From assembly GCF_019422935.1 (NCBI RefSeq), contig NZ_JAHZCJ010000011.1:72908-136907 (forward strand): a DNA stretch of 64,000 bases. Direction: 5' to 3'. The translations under genes were made by a program, and so were the position numbers. Below, piece by piece: positions 53,369-62,552 of the stretch. The stretch comes from Desulfovibrio sp. (GTDB lineage Bacteria; Desulfobacterota; Desulfovibrionia; Desulfovibrionales; Desulfovibrionaceae). Under the pieces are notes generated by a model. That model saw only the letters and a program-made list of their open reading frames with translations. It was not told the DNA's origin and did no database searches. Numbering within the stretch: the stretch's first letter is position 1; each line of letters begins with the position of its first letter.

Positions 53369-54217
53369 ATGCAGATATTCACAAATCCCCAAGAGTTGGC
53401 GGCCCAATGCAAGGCCTGGCACCGCGCCGGAGACGACATCGCTCTGGTGCCTACCATGGGTTACTACCATCAGGGGCACGAAGACCTCATGGCCTTTGCC
53501 CGCACGCAGGCGAAACGCTTGGTGGTGAGCCTTTTTGTCAACCCTACCCAGTTTGGCCCCGGCGAGGATCTGGAAGCATACCCCCGCAATGCCGAGCGCG
53601 ATGCGGACATAGCCCGCAGTCATGGGGCGGACGCGCTGTTTATGCCGCAGCCCGAAACCATGTACGCGCAGGACCACGCCACCTGGGTGGAAGTTCCTGA
53701 ACTTTCCCGAGGCCTGTGCGGCCTCACCCGGCCTGTGCACTTTCGCGGTGTATGCACCGTGGTGCTCAAGCTCTTTATGCTGACCGGCGCGGATATTGCC
53801 GTATTTGGGCAGAAGGACTGGCAGCAGCAGGCCATTCTGCGCCGCATGGTGCGCGACCTTGATGTGCCTGTGCGCATTGAAACGCGCGAAACCGTGCGCG
53901 AAGCTGACGGCCTGGCCCTTTCCTCGCGCAACGTCTACCTCAGCCCGGACGAACGCGCCCATGCTCCAGAGATTCGCAAGGCTCTGCTTTACGCCCAAAA
54001 ACTGGCCCAGAGCGGCGAAACCAGCGTCAAGCTGCTGCGCGAAGCTGTGCTGCGCCGCTGGGCGGAATTTCTGCCCATGGGGCGCCTTGACTACCTCAGT
54101 ATTGTTCACCCGGAATCCATGACTCCGCTCACCGAAGTCACCGGTCCGGCGCTCATGGCCTGTGCCGTGCGCATAGGCAAGGCCCGGCTTATCGACAATA
54201 TTCTGTTGCGACCCTAA
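53369..54217 (+). CDS. panC: Pantothenate synthetase
   Basis: 282 residues from ATG 53369. It joins pantoate and beta-alanine using [19 protein letters not shown] carries the HxGH nucleotide motif (with Tyr-Tyr where most enzymes have Ala/Tyr-Leu); [35 protein letters not shown] (KDxQQ) and [17 protein letters not shown] follow. 40 bases separate it from metK, probably the same operon. panB lies 46 kb away; panD was not seen. Confidence 0.96.
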   Translation: MQIFTNPQELAAQCKAWHRAGDDIALVPTMGYYHQGHEDLMAFARTQAKRLVVSLFVNPTQFGPGEDLEAYPRNAERDADIARSHGADALFMPQPETMYAQDHATWVEVPELSRGLCGLTRPVHFRGVCTVVLKLFMLTGADIAVFGQKDWQQQAILRRMVRDLDVPVRIETRETVREADGLALSSRNVYLSPDERAHAPEIRKALLYAQKLAQSGETSVKLLREAVLRRWAEFLPMGRLDYLSIVHPESMTPLTEVTGPALMACAVRIGKARLIDNILLRP

Positions 54218-54257
54218 AACCCGCGCCGCACTGACGCGAGCGCCCAAGGAGATTCAT

Positions 54258-55430
54258 ATGCACACCAAGGGCAAATACTTTTTCACTTCCGAATCTGTAA
54301 CTGAAGGCCACCCTGACAAAGTCGCCGACCAGATTTCCGATGCCATTCTTGATACCCTGCTGGCACAGGACTCCAACGCCCACGTGGCCTGCGAAACCCT
54401 CGTTACCACAGGTATGGCCGTTATCGCTGGCGAAATCACCACCAGCGGCTACGCCGACCTGCCCCATGTGGTGCGCGAAACCATCAAGGACATCGGCTAT
54501 AACAGCTCAGATATGGGCTTTGACTGGCAGACCTGCGCTGTCATCAACGCCATTGGCCACCAGTCGCCCGACATTGCCCAGGGTGTGCTGCGCGAAAAGC
54601 CCGAAGATCAGGGCGCGGGCGACCAGGGCATGATGTTTGGCTTTGCCTGCAACGAGACCTCCACCCTTATGCCCGCCCCCATCTACTGGGCACACCAGCT
54701 CTCGCAACAGCTGGCGAAAGTGCGCAAGGACGGCACGGTGGACATCTTCCGTCCCGACGGCAAGACCCAGGTTTCCTTTGAATATCAGGACGGCAAACCC
54801 GTGCGCATCAACAACGTGGTGGTCTCCACTCAGCACAGCTCCAACGCCAGCCAAGCTGATGTGGCCGAAGCCGTGAAGAAGCACGTCATTCGCCCCATTC
54901 TGGAACCCTCCGGCTATTTTGACGAAAAGGCCTGCGAAATCTTCATCAACACCACTGGCCGTTTTGTGGTGGGTGGCCCCATGGGCGACTGCGGTCTCAC
55001 AGGCCGCAAGATCATTCAGGACACCTACGGCGGCAGCGGCCACCACGGCGGCGGCGCGTTCTCCGGCAAGGATCCCTCCAAGGTTGACCGTTCCGGCGCG
55101 TACATGGGCCGCTACATCGCCAAGAACGTTGTTGCCGCTGGCCTCGCCCCTGTGTGCGAAGTACAGATCGCCTACTGCATCGGCGTGGCCCAGCCCGTCA
55201 GCGTCCTCGTGTCCTCGCAGGGCACCAGCGATCTGCCGGACGAACTGCTGACCAAGGCCGTGCGCGAAGTCTTTGACCTGCGCCCCTATTTCATCAGCAA
55301 GCGCCTTGATCTCAAGCGCCCCATCTACCAGAAGTCTTCCTGCTACGGTCACTTTGGCCGCGAACTGCCGGAATTCACCTGGGAAAAGACTGATGCCGTA
55401 GCCGACCTGCGCACCGCCGCCAAGGTGTAG
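54258..55430 (+). CDS. metK: S-adenosylmethionine synthetase
   Basis: 390 residues, standard length. [20 protein letters not shown], the [12 protein letters not shown] loop, [18 protein letters not shown] and [19 protein letters not shown] are the ATP, methionine and metal sites. It makes SAM from ATP and methionine, needed by the many radical-SAM and methyltransferase enzymes here. AAGGAG precedes the ATG. No SAM riboswitch was found in the 40-base leader. Terminator at 55456. Confidence 0.97.
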   Translation: MHTKGKYFFTSESVTEGHPDKVADQISDAILDTLLAQDSNAHVACETLVTTGMAVIAGEITTSGYADLPHVVRETIKDIGYNSSDMGFDWQTCAVINAIGHQSPDIAQGVLREKPEDQGAGDQGMMFGFACNETSTLMPAPIYWAHQLSQQLAKVRKDGTVDIFRPDGKTQVSFEYQDGKPVRINNVVVSTQHSSNASQADVAEAVKKHVIRPILEPSGYFDEKACEIFINTTGRFVVGGPMGDCGLTGRKIIQDTYGGSGHHGGGAFSGKDPSKVDRSGAYMGRYIAKNVVAAGLAPVCEVQIAYCIGVAQPVSVLVSSQGTSDLPDELLTKAVREVFDLRPYFISKRLDLKRPIYQKSSCYGHFGRELPEFTWEKTDAVADLRTAAKV

Positions 55431-55455
55431 CGCAAGCCAGCGCATTTGCCCTTTT

Positions 55456-55501
55456 GAGGTGCAGGAAACTCCTTGCTGGGTTTTCTGCACCTCATTTTTT
55501 G
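55456..55501 (+). terminator. Terminator of metK
   Basis: A 13-bp stem (55456-55468 with 55481-55493, one G-U) followed by six T. Confidence 0.9.
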
Positions 55502-55584
55502 TCCATATCTTTTTGCTCGCATATTCCGGCCATAGACTTTTTGCCACCTTAATTCCCGCAAAATATCCCGTTCGCCCTCACGAG

Positions 55585-55613
55585 TTGCAAGCCGCCCCGC
55601 CCTTGCCTATACT
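55585..55613 (+). promoter_or_regulatory. Promoter of the aroC-recD2 operon
   Basis: TTGCAA (55585-55590), a 17-base spacer and TATACT (55608-55613). Confidence 0.55.
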
Positions 55614-55780
55614 GACTCACTTGACCGCGCCGCTCCGGCGCTATTCCGGGCAGCTTCACCCATGAACTGCCAGTCGTCTGCGTGAGCAGACGCCCGCCAC
55701 CGAGGCCTTGGCGCAATACCTTGCGCTGACAAACGCCCGCGTGAGCGACTTAACATGCTGTAGTGAAGGCGAGGTAGCAC

Positions 55781-56878
55781 ATGGCTGGCAATACATTCGG
55801 ACAGGCCCTGAGGCTGACAACTTTCGGCGAATCCCACGGCGTGGGCCTTGGCGGCGTCATTGACGGCTGCCCGGCGGGTCTAGCCCTGACAGAGGCCGAC
55901 ATTCAGGCCGAGCTTGACCGCCGCAAACCCGGTCAGGGCCCCACCGCCACCAAACGTAAGGAATCGGACACGGTTCGTCTGCTCTCCGGCGTGTACGAGG
56001 GCATGACCACTGGCACCTCCATTGCCTTCTATATCGCCAACGAAGACCAACGCTCGCACGACTACGGCAATCTGGCCGAAGTTTTCCGCCCCGGCCATGC
56101 GGACTGGGGATATTTTCAGAAATACAACGGCATACGCGACCATCGCGGCGGCGGGCGCTCCTCCGGGCGCGAAACCGCAGCCCGCGTTGCTGGCGGCGTC
56201 ATTGCCCGCAAGATTCTTGAACGCCGCGGCGTAAAGATCATGGCCGCTTGCGTGGAGTTGGGCGGCACCGCCGTGCAGGACTGGGCCACCCTTGACCTGG
56301 ACAATGCCCGCAACCGCCCCTATTGCGCCGCCACTGAAGCCATGCCCCCCCTGTGGGATCAGGTGGTGCTGGCCGCCCGCAAAGCGGGCGACACATTGGG
56401 CGGCATTGTGCGCATTGAGGCGCGCAACGTTCCCGCAGGCCTTGGGGAACCCGTATTTGACAAGCTGGAGGCTGTGCTGGCCCACGCCATCATGAGCATT
56501 GGTGCGGTCAAAGGCTTTTCTGTTGGCGAAGGTTTCGGGGCGGCCAAGTTGCATGGCTCGCAGAACAACGATCCCCTGCTCCCCGCCGACCCGGCGCAGC
56601 CCGGAAAGGCCAGCTTTGCTTCCAACCACGCAGGTGGCATCTTGGGCGGCATTTCCAGCGGGCAGACCATTGTCATGCACGCTGCGGTCAAGCCCATCGC
56701 ATCCATAGCCGTTACCCAGCAGACCGTGGACAAGGAGGGCAATGCCGCCGCTGTGCTCATTGGCGGGCGGCACGACCTTGCCGCCATCCCTCGCGTTGTG
56801 CCGGTTATGGAAGCCATGACAGCTCTGGCCCTGGCAGACGCCCTGCTGCTCCAGCAGCGTATGGGGCTGGGCCTGTGA
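55781..56878 (+). CDS. aroC: Chorismate synthase
   Basis: 365 residues. Signatures GESHGVGLGGVIDGCPAG, PGHADWGYFQKYNGIRDHRG, GRSSGRETAARVAGG and GGRHDLAAIPRVVPVMEAM, the FMN and substrate sites. It eliminates phosphate from EPSP to give chorismate for aromatic amino acids. The GTG of the next gene overlaps its stop. Confidence 0.97.
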   Translation: MAGNTFGQALRLTTFGESHGVGLGGVIDGCPAGLALTEADIQAELDRRKPGQGPTATKRKESDTVRLLSGVYEGMTTGTSIAFYIANEDQRSHDYGNLAEVFRPGHADWGYFQKYNGIRDHRGGGRSSGRETAARVAGGVIARKILERRGVKIMAACVELGGTAVQDWATLDLDNARNRPYCAATEAMPPLWDQVVLAARKAGDTLGGIVRIEARNVPAGLGEPVFDKLEAVLAHAIMSIGAVKGFSVGEGFGAAKLHGSQNNDPLLPADPAQPGKASFASNHAGGILGGISSGQTIVMHAAVKPIASIAVTQQTVDKEGNAAAVLIGGRHDLAAIPRVVPVMEAMTALALADALLLQQRMGLGL

Positions 56879-57186
56879 GCAAAAAGGCCGACGCTCGCAC
56901 TCTGAACTCCCTGCGTTCTGTTGGCCCGGCAACCATTGAAGACCTGCGCCTGCTTGGCGTTGCTGATATTTCCGACCTGGCGGGGTGCGACCCTCAGGCC
57001 CTTTATGATGAATTGTGCCGCATCAAAGGCCAGAAAGTTGATATCTGTTGCCTTGATGTTTTTAACTGCGCCGTAGCCCAGGCAAAGAACCCGGAACTTC
57101 CTGATGATCAGCGCGACTGGTTCTGGTGGTCGCGACAGCGCAAGGCTGCAAAAAGCCCAAAGATTGCTGACAAGGCGAGTGCATGA
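56875..57186 (+). CDS. Helix-hairpin-helix protein, Cdd1 (pathogenicity locus) family
   Basis: 103 residues from GTG 56875, overlapping the aroC stop (GTGA). LNSLRSVGPATIEDLRLLGV is a helix-hairpin-helix, followed by DPQALYDELCRIKGQKVDIC and a Trp-rich DWFWWSRQRK, the Cdd1 layout. These small proteins are sometimes annotated as mitomycin-resistance proteins, but their function is unproven; HhH folds usually bind DNA. Its stop overlaps the recD2 start by ATGA, so it is translated together with a DNA helicase, suggesting a shared role. Confidence 0.85.
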   Translation: MSKKADARTLNSLRSVGPATIEDLRLLGVADISDLAGCDPQALYDELCRIKGQKVDICCLDVFNCAVAQAKNPELPDDQRDWFWWSRQRKAAKSPKIADKASA

Positions 57187-59423
57187 GCAACCTGCCCCTT
57201 TTGCAAGATCCCGATTCCGTTGAACTCACCGGCACGGTGGAGCGCGTAGTCTTTCATAATGAAGAAAACGGCTACACTGTGCTGCGTCTGTTGCCCGCCA
57301 GTGCGAACAGCGGCAATGGCAACGCTGGACTCACCCGCCCGCGTGACCCTGTTTCGTGCATCGGACACATGGTCAATCCGCAAGCGGGCGTACAACTCAA
57401 GGTATCAGGCCGTTGGGTCAATAACCCCAAGTTTGGCCGCCAGATCGAGTTTCAGAACGCTGATGAAATGCTGCCCGCCACCAGCGAGGGCATCCGCCTC
57501 TATCTCGCCTCGGGCCTTATCAAGGGCGTTGGCGAAGAAATGGCCGGGCGCATTGTGGAAGCCTTTGGCACTGATACCATACGAATTCTTGACGAAGAGC
57601 CAGAGCGCCTGCTCAAGGTGCGCGGCGTGGGCAGCAAGAGCCTTGACCGCATCCGCACCTCCTGGGCCGAACACCGGGGCATGCGCGACCTGCTGCTCTT
57701 TTTGCAGCCCCACGGCATCACACCAGCTTATGCTGTACGCATTTACCGCGCTTACGGTGCTGAGGCGCTCGTCATTGTACGCGAAAACCCCTATCGGCTT
57801 GCCATGGATATCCACGGCATCGGCTTTGTCACCGCTGACGCCGCAGCCAGCAAACTGGGCTTTGAGCACGACAATCCCCTGCGGGTTCAGGCGGGCACCC
57901 TCTATGTGCTGCAAAAAGCCACGGACGACGGCAACGTTTATTTGCCGCAGGCGGAGCTGACCGAGGCGGTCTGCGCCCAGATCGGCGTTGACGAAGGCCT
58001 TGTGGAGGATGCCCTCGCCGCGCTTGAAGCTGACGAGCGCATTGTACGCGAAGAGTTGGACATGCCCGATGCTCCCGGTGAAATCGGCGTGTACATGCGG
58101 CGCTACCACCACTGTGAGTCAAAAACCGCCTTCTACATCCAACGCCTTTTGCGTTCGCCCAAATCCGTGCGGTTTGAAAAGCCGGATGCTCTGGTGGACA
58201 AGGTTGTGGGCGAGCTGAACATCTCCCTCGCGGCAGAACAGCTTGAGGCCGTGCGCACCGCCGCCCGCAGCAAGATGATGGTGCTCACAGGCGGCCCCGG
58301 CACGGGCAAAACCACCATCATCAACGCCATCATCAAACTCTTTGGCGAGGTGCGCGCCCGTATACTGCTGGCCGCCCCCACAGGCCGCGCCGCCAAGCGC
58401 ATGTCTGAAACTTCGGGCCGCGAATCGCGCACCATCCACCGCCTGCTGGAATACAGCCCCAAGGAAGACGGCTTTGCCCGCAATGAGGACAATCCCCTCG
58501 CCTGCGGCCTTCTCGTGGTGGACGAAGCCTCCATGATGGACACTCTGCTCTTCTACCACCTGCTCAAGGCCGTGCCGCTGGGCGCAACGCTTGTTTTGGT
58601 GGGCGATGTGCACCAGTTGCCCTCGGTAGGCCCGGGCAACGTGCTTGCAGACATTATCCGCTCCGGCGTTGTGCCTGTTGTGGAACTGACCGAAATTTTC
58701 CGTCAGTCAGCGGAGAGCGAGATCATCTGCAATGCCCACCTTATCAACCGTGGCGAAATTCCCTCGCTGGAATCGAGCAAGGATCGGCTCTCGGACTTTT
58801 ACTTTATCCACCAGAATGATGCAGAAAAAGCCGCAGAGCTCATTGTGGATCTGGTGCGCAACCACATTCCCCGCCGCTTCAATCTCGACCCGGTGGACGA
58901 CATCCAGGTGCTCACGCCCATGCACAAGGGCGCAGTGGGCGCTGGCCGCATGAACGCCTGCCTGCAGGAAGCCCTGAACCCTCACGGAGTGGAAGTGCGC
59001 CGTGGCGACCGCTGCTTCCGCCTGCACGACAAGGTCATGCAGATACGCAACAACTACGACAAGGACGTTTTTAACGGCGACATGGGGCGCATCAGCTTTA
59101 TGGATGTGCGCGAACGCACCCTCAGCATCACCTTTGACGAGCGCGTTGTGCCCTACGAATTTGATGAACTGGATGAAATCGCCCCCGCCTACGCCATTTC
59201 CATCCACAAGTCGCAAGGCTCGGAATACCCCGCTGTGGTTATTCCCGTCATGATGCAGCACTATGTGCTCCTGCAACGCAACCTCATTTACACCGGTGTA
59301 ACGCGCGGCAAAAAACTGGTCATTCTGGTTGGCGAATCCCGTGCCCTGCACATGGCCGTCAAAAACAACAAGACCCGCAAGCGCTTCACCCGCTTGGCGC
59401 AACGCCTCACGCCTGTGGAGTAG
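57183..59423 (+). CDS. recD2: ATP-dependent DNA helicase RecD2
   Basis: 746 residues. N-terminal OB-like domain (VELTGTVERVVFHNEENGYT), tandem HhH region (LIKGVGEEMAGRIVEAFG, LKVRGVGSKSLDRIRTSW), Walker A LTGGPGTGKTTIINAI, LLVVDEASMMDTLL, VGDVHQLPSVGPGNVL, LTEIFRQSAESEI, YAISIHKSQGSEYPAVVIPV and YTGVTRGKKLVILVG. The long N-terminus marks RecD2, not the RecBCD subunit. A 5'-3' helicase for repair and replication stress. Its ATG overlaps the Cdd1-type gene. Confidence 0.96.
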   Translation: MSNLPLLQDPDSVELTGTVERVVFHNEENGYTVLRLLPASANSGNGNAGLTRPRDPVSCIGHMVNPQAGVQLKVSGRWVNNPKFGRQIEFQNADEMLPATSEGIRLYLASGLIKGVGEEMAGRIVEAFGTDTIRILDEEPERLLKVRGVGSKSLDRIRTSWAEHRGMRDLLLFLQPHGITPAYAVRIYRAYGAEALVIVRENPYRLAMDIHGIGFVTADAAASKLGFEHDNPLRVQAGTLYVLQKATDDGNVYLPQAELTEAVCAQIGVDEGLVEDALAALEADERIVREELDMPDAPGEIGVYMRRYHHCESKTAFYIQRLLRSPKSVRFEKPDALVDKVVGELNISLAAEQLEAVRTAARSKMMVLTGGPGTGKTTIINAIIKLFGEVRARILLAAPTGRAAKRMSETSGRESRTIHRLLEYSPKEDGFARNEDNPLACGLLVVDEASMMDTLLFYHLLKAVPLGATLVLVGDVHQLPSVGPGNVLADIIRSGVVPVVELTEIFRQSAESEIICNAHLINRGEIPSLESSKDRLSDFYFIHQNDAEKAAELIVDLVRNHIPRRFNLDPVDDIQVLTPMHKGAVGAGRMNACLQEALNPHGVEVRRGDRCFRLHDKVMQIRNNYDKDVFNGDMGRISFMDVRERTLSITFDERVVPYEFDELDEIAPAYAISIHKSQGSEYPAVVIPVMMQHYVLLQRNLIYTGVTRGKKLVILVGESRALHMAVKNNKTRKRFTRLAQRLTPVE

Positions 59424-59507
59424 CGGGGTCTTCACAAATTATCGTTCTGAAACTCCAGCCAGTTTGTACTGCGGATTTTAAAGAAACAGCGCCGACCAGG
59501 ATTCATT

Positions 59508-60140
59508 ATGAAATACCTTGATGACTCATGGGAAAGAAACGAGCATTTCAATTTTTTTCAGTCGCGGAGAAATCCGTGCTTCAGCGTCTCCTTTTCGGCA
59601 AATGTTGCCAAATTGTATGAAATAAAAAAGCAGAATAGCTTTCGGCTTACGGATTGCATCTATTTTGCCGCCATGCTTGCCGTTCATGGCGTTGCTGGCT
59701 TCAGACAGCGCATAGTCAATCTTCGACCCGTAGAGTTTGACCGCATTGATGCGGCGTTTACCTATATCCCCAAAGGTAAAGCATTGCATTGCAATTGCGT
59801 TGCGAAATTTGATCGAAAATTTTCCGTATTCAGCAGCAATATCAGCGCTGCCCGGGCCATTGCCGACCAGAAGCCAACCCTTTGCCCCGAGGGCGGCGAG
59901 GTGCAAAGCTTGATCTACTTTAGCTGCGTGCCAGATATTCCCATACTTTCAGTGACAAATCCCTGGGGTGATCCGTGGATCGACAGCGTGCCCAGAATCC
60001 TTTTTGGCAAAAAAGATGACGCAGGGAATGTCACCATCTCCATTGAAGCGCTCCACAGCTTTATTGACGGGATACATCTGGCTGAATTTTACAAGATCTT
60101 CACGCAAATCATCGAATCTCCCGAGCAATACTTCAGCTGA
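59508..60140 (+). CDS. Chloramphenicol acetyltransferase-family protein
   Basis: 210 residues, CAT length. The catalytic region ISIEALHSFIDGIHLAEFYK keeps the HxxxDG motif, and NPCFSVSFSANVAKLYEIKK and SVTNPWGDPWIDSVPRILFGK match CAT folds. The usual HHAVCDG is changed (Leu-His-Ser-Phe-Ile-Asp-Gly), so chloramphenicol may not be the true substrate. It uses acetyl-CoA and forms trimers in the known family. AT content is a little higher than its neighbours, which hints at transfer. Own terminator; 84 bases after recD2. Confidence 0.85.
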   Translation: MKYLDDSWERNEHFNFFQSRRNPCFSVSFSANVAKLYEIKKQNSFRLTDCIYFAAMLAVHGVAGFRQRIVNLRPVEFDRIDAAFTYIPKGKALHCNCVAKFDRKFSVFSSNISAARAIADQKPTLCPEGGEVQSLIYFSCVPDIPILSVTNPWGDPWIDSVPRILFGKKDDAGNVTISIEALHSFIDGIHLAEFYKIFTQIIESPEQYFS

Positions 60141-60164
60141 TTGCGACAGCGTCTGTAAAAATTC

Positions 60165-60202
60165 AAGCCCGGCTCATTCCATGAACCGGGCTATCTTTTT
60201 TT
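60165..60202 (+). terminator. Terminator of the CAT-family gene
   Basis: AGCCCGG...CCGGGCT hairpin with inner TCAT/ATGA pairing (60166-60192), then seven T. Confidence 0.9.
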
Positions 60203-60298
60203 CATGAGGTCAGACTTGCCTGCGCTATGCGCGAGTGAGCTGCTTAGTATGCGCAGGGAGTCTTTTTCTTATGCTTTGCCGCGCGATGGATTTTGTTC

Positions 60299-60386
60299 GC
60301 TGACAAGGAAAGCAGGGCTTTTTGCGCAGGGAGTGTACGCCAATGGTACTCGACCGGAGCAAAAAGCCCTGCTTGACGCTGTCAGC
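60299..60386 (-). repeat. Structured 3' element, copy A (downstream of ribB)
   Basis: Nested inverted repeats: GCTGACA/TGTCAGC (60299-60305, 60380-60386) and a 16-bp arm pair (60310-60325 with 60359-60374) enclose a core at 60326-60355. On the plus strand the core is GCAGGGAG-T-GTAC-N6-GTACTCGACC with one more G. The core itself can pair (GAG-GTAC with GTACTC). It begins 38 bases after the ribB stop. Copy B lies at 62450-62506 with the same core but different arms. Confidence 0.7.
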
Positions 60387-60424
60387 GGGCAAAAGACGCG
60401 TGCGGTCAAAAAACGCGTGCAGAG

Positions 60425-61096
60425 CTAGGCACTGGCGGCAAGATGCAAATCGCCCATAGCCAACCTCCACGCAGCAATATCTTCCACACTGCACAAAGGC
60501 ATGTTGTGGGCGCGGGCAAAGCTGGCAACTTCGGGCAGACGGGCCATTTCGCCGTCATCCATGGTCAGCTCGCAAAGTACACCGCAGGGTTCAAGGCCTG
60601 CCATACGCATGAGGTCAACCGTGGCTTCCGTGTGGCCGCGCCGTTCCAATACGCCGCCGGGCCGCGCCCGCAAGGGGAACACATGACCGGGGCGGCGCAG
60701 ATGGGCGGGCTGGGCATCGGGCGCAGCGGCGGCCTTGATCGTGGCAACGCGGTCAGCGGCGGAAACACCTGTGGTAACGCCCGTGGCCGCCTCAATGGTG
60801 ACGGTAAAGGCAGTTCCCTGCGTATTGGTGTTGTGGTCGGTCATCATGGGCAGGTCAAGACGCTGCACATGATCGTCCGTAAGGCACAGGCAGACAATGC
60901 CGCTGCAATGCCGGATCAGCATGGCCATCTGCGGCACTGTAATGTGCTGCGCGCTGAAAATGAGGTCGCCTTCGTTCTCGCGATTTTCGTCATCCACAAC
61001 GCAAACGCCGCCGCCTTTGCACAATGAGGCAAGAGCAGCGCGAACACGTTCTTCAGAGGTGCCGAAAGAGGCAAGGGATAATGAGGACTGATGCAT
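60425..61096 (-). CDS. ribB: 3,4-dihydroxy-2-butanone 4-phosphate synthase
   Basis: 223 residues from ATG 61096; the long in-frame extension upstream is the riboswitch, not protein. Motifs: [20 protein letters not shown] (catalytic acidic loop), [10 protein letters not shown], and [20 protein letters not shown] followed by [17 protein letters not shown]. It turns ribulose-5-phosphate into the four-carbon riboflavin precursor. Stand-alone enzyme: no GTP cyclohydrolase II domain is fused. FMN-riboswitch controlled. Confidence 0.96.
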   Translation of the reverse strand: MHQSSLSLASFGTSEERVRAALASLCKGGGVCVVDDENRENEGDLIFSAQHITVPQMAMLIRHCSGIVCLCLTDDHVQRLDLPMMTDHNTNTQGTAFTVTIEAATGVTTGVSAADRVATIKAAAAPDAQPAHLRRPGHVFPLRARPGGVLERRGHTEATVDLMRMAGLEPCGVLCELTMDDGEMARLPEVASFARAHNMPLCSVEDIAAWRLAMGDLHLAASA

Positions 61097-61218
61097 TCCG
61101 TTCTCCTGTTTCCGGCTTTGTTTGCCGGGAGATGGTGCATCAGGGCGTGGACGGGCCGCAACACAAAGTGCGCCTTCCAATAAAGGACGCACCGCTGCTG
61201 TGGGCGGCAAAAAACCGT
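61097..61218 (-). other. Leader between FMN aptamer and ribB
   Basis: Contains a six-T run right after the aptamer and an imperfect hairpin GTGCG-TCC/GGA-CGCAC. No strong terminator could be built, so control at translation, or through a longer-range fold, is more likely than simple attenuation. Confidence 0.5.
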
Positions 61219-61358
61219 TCTCTTCCATCCGGACTATAACCGTCGGCTTCGGATTCTCACCGAATCTGCTGACCCCAAACACTGGGCGCTCGCGGGCTGG
61301 CGGAAGCCTGCTGGCCGCCGCATCACCGCCGGTGGGGACTTTCACCCCGCCCTGAGAA
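61219..61358 (-). promoter_or_regulatory. FMN riboswitch (RFN element) upstream of ribB
   Basis: Read on the minus strand the conserved blocks follow in order: AGGGCGGGGTGAAAGTCCCC, ACCGGCGGT, AGCCCGCGAGC, CAGATTCGGTGAGAATCCGA, AGCCGACGGT and AGTCCGGATGGAAGAG. This is the full RFN consensus, starting about 260 bases before the ribB start. FMN binding should lower ribB expression. Confidence 0.96.
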
Positions 61359-61438
61359 ATCTTGTGCAGCTTACACCCCGCAAGAGGCATGTGCAAGTCT
61401 CACGTGTGCCTGCCGCAGCATTTCATAAACGCAATGAT

Positions 61439-62020
61439 TCAAGCAGTTGCCTTGAACACTACCGCCTCGTACCAGAATAATTGCGCCCCCGGTAGCTTCC
61501 ACGAGCCGGGAGGCACCCCGGCCTTGAGACACAAATTATCCAGATAGGCCAGTCGATCCCAACCCTGCTCCACGGGCACCTGCGGCAAAAATACGCCGCT
61601 GCGTCCCTCGTAGACCAGCACAAGGCCGTGCCGCCCCACCTCGATTGCCTCTGGCCCTGGGCAGGGGCTGAGCTCGTCCAGAACGGAAATATCAAGGGCG
61701 ACATGGGGCCATTCGGCAAGCGTCAAAGCGGGGAAACGTGGGTCTGCAAACGCCGCCGCCTGCGCCATGTGCCATACGGTCGCATACAAAGGTTCACGCC
61801 CCACAATATTGCCAATGCAGCCGCGAAGCCTCTCACCCATATTCAGGGTTACAAAAGCCCCAAGCGTTCGCCACAGGGCGCTCTCTGCCGCGAATTGGTC
61901 GGCAGCAGGTTGCGGAACATCCGCCACGCTTTTCCCGGCCAATCCGGCTTCTATGGACCTGCGGGCCTGATGCGACAAAAATTGCTTTTCAGCGTCAGAC
62001 AGGGAAAATGCAATACTCAT
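61439..62020 (-). CDS. AMMECR1-domain protein
   Basis: 193 residues from ATG 62020 (MSIAFSLSDAEKQFLSHQAR). The AMMECR1 hallmark is present: FVTLNMGERLRGCIGNIVG (LRGCIG), then AFADPRFPALTLAEWPHVAL and ISVLDELSPCPG. The function of this ancient cytosolic family is not settled; some relatives are fused to MEMO1 or radical-SAM domains. It is monocistronic between the FMN riboswitch and the dsr genes. Confidence 0.9.
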   Translation of the reverse strand: MSIAFSLSDAEKQFLSHQARRSIEAGLAGKSVADVPQPAADQFAAESALWRTLGAFVTLNMGERLRGCIGNIVGREPLYATVWHMAQAAAFADPRFPALTLAEWPHVALDISVLDELSPCPGPEAIEVGRHGLVLVYEGRSGVFLPQVPVEQGWDRLAYLDNLCLKAGVPPGSWKLPGAQLFWYEAVVFKATA

Positions 62021-62552
62021 ACTGCCTCCCGCGTAACAAACAGAGGGTGAAAGCGAAACAGGGCAGTCCAGTATACAGGGTTGCCCGCTCAGCACAGATT
62101 GCGGGAAACGCTCGCGCGGAGCAAGCCTTTGTGATCACGCGGGGCGTAGATGTTACCACGTATGTCGTATGACCTTCAGCTACGCGGCTGCTGGCCGTGC
62201 TTGGCGAAGCCTCAGACGTGACCCAGGTGGAGGAGCTTGCCGCCCCTCAGAAGCAAGAAATGCCACAACTCACGTTGCGGCATAACTTGATGAGGCTTAC
62301 ACGCAAAGGCTGACGCACCTTGCGAAGGCGCATGCTTCAAGGCATGCCCTTGCCGTTCGAGATAAGAATCCCGACAAATAAACCTGAGGCATTCTGGCGA
62401 AATCTGCCAGGCTACATCGGCTAGCATCAGAGGGCCGTCAGCAACAAAGACGCGCTTTTTATGCAGGGAGCGTACACGTTGTACTCGACCATAATAAAAA
62501 GCGCGTTTTGGCGCAGCCGAAAGCAAAGACACTGGGCCAATGCGGTCTGCTG
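62021..62552. other. Intergenic region, 532 bases
   Basis: Holds structured element copy B next to dsrD. The stretch 62030-62430 has short ORFs on both strands without coding character and no recognised RNA. It may contain decayed sequence. Confidence 0.5.
62450..62506 (-). repeat. Structured 3' element, copy B (downstream of dsrD)
   Basis: A 12-bp arm pair, ACGCGCTTTTTA (62450-62461) with TAAAAAGCGCGT (62495-62506), encloses a core at 62463-62490: GCAGGGAG-C-GTAC-N5-GTACTCGACC. The fixed blocks match copy A apart from one T/C change, while the arm sequence differs but still pairs. It begins 46 bases after the dsrD stop, so both copies sit 3' of leftward genes in the same orientation. Confidence 0.7.

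Larger units (their letters stand above)
55431..55780. other. Intergenic region, 350 bases
   Basis: Contains the metK terminator and the aroC promoter (55585-55613). The remaining 160-base aroC leader shows no leader peptide with aromatic codons and no recognised riboswitch. Confidence 0.6.

Noticed and set aside
54218..54257. SAM riboswitch before metK
   Set aside because: Only 40 bases separate panC and metK, too short for any SAM aptamer.
60204..60428. Plus-strand ORF of 74 codons between the CAT gene and ribB
   Set aside because: It runs straight through structured element copy A, whose arms and core explain the sequence better than a protein; no ribosome site.
62212..62532. Minus-strand ORF of 106 codons after dsrD
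   Set aside because: Overlaps structured element copy B; no ribosome site and no recognised protein pattern.
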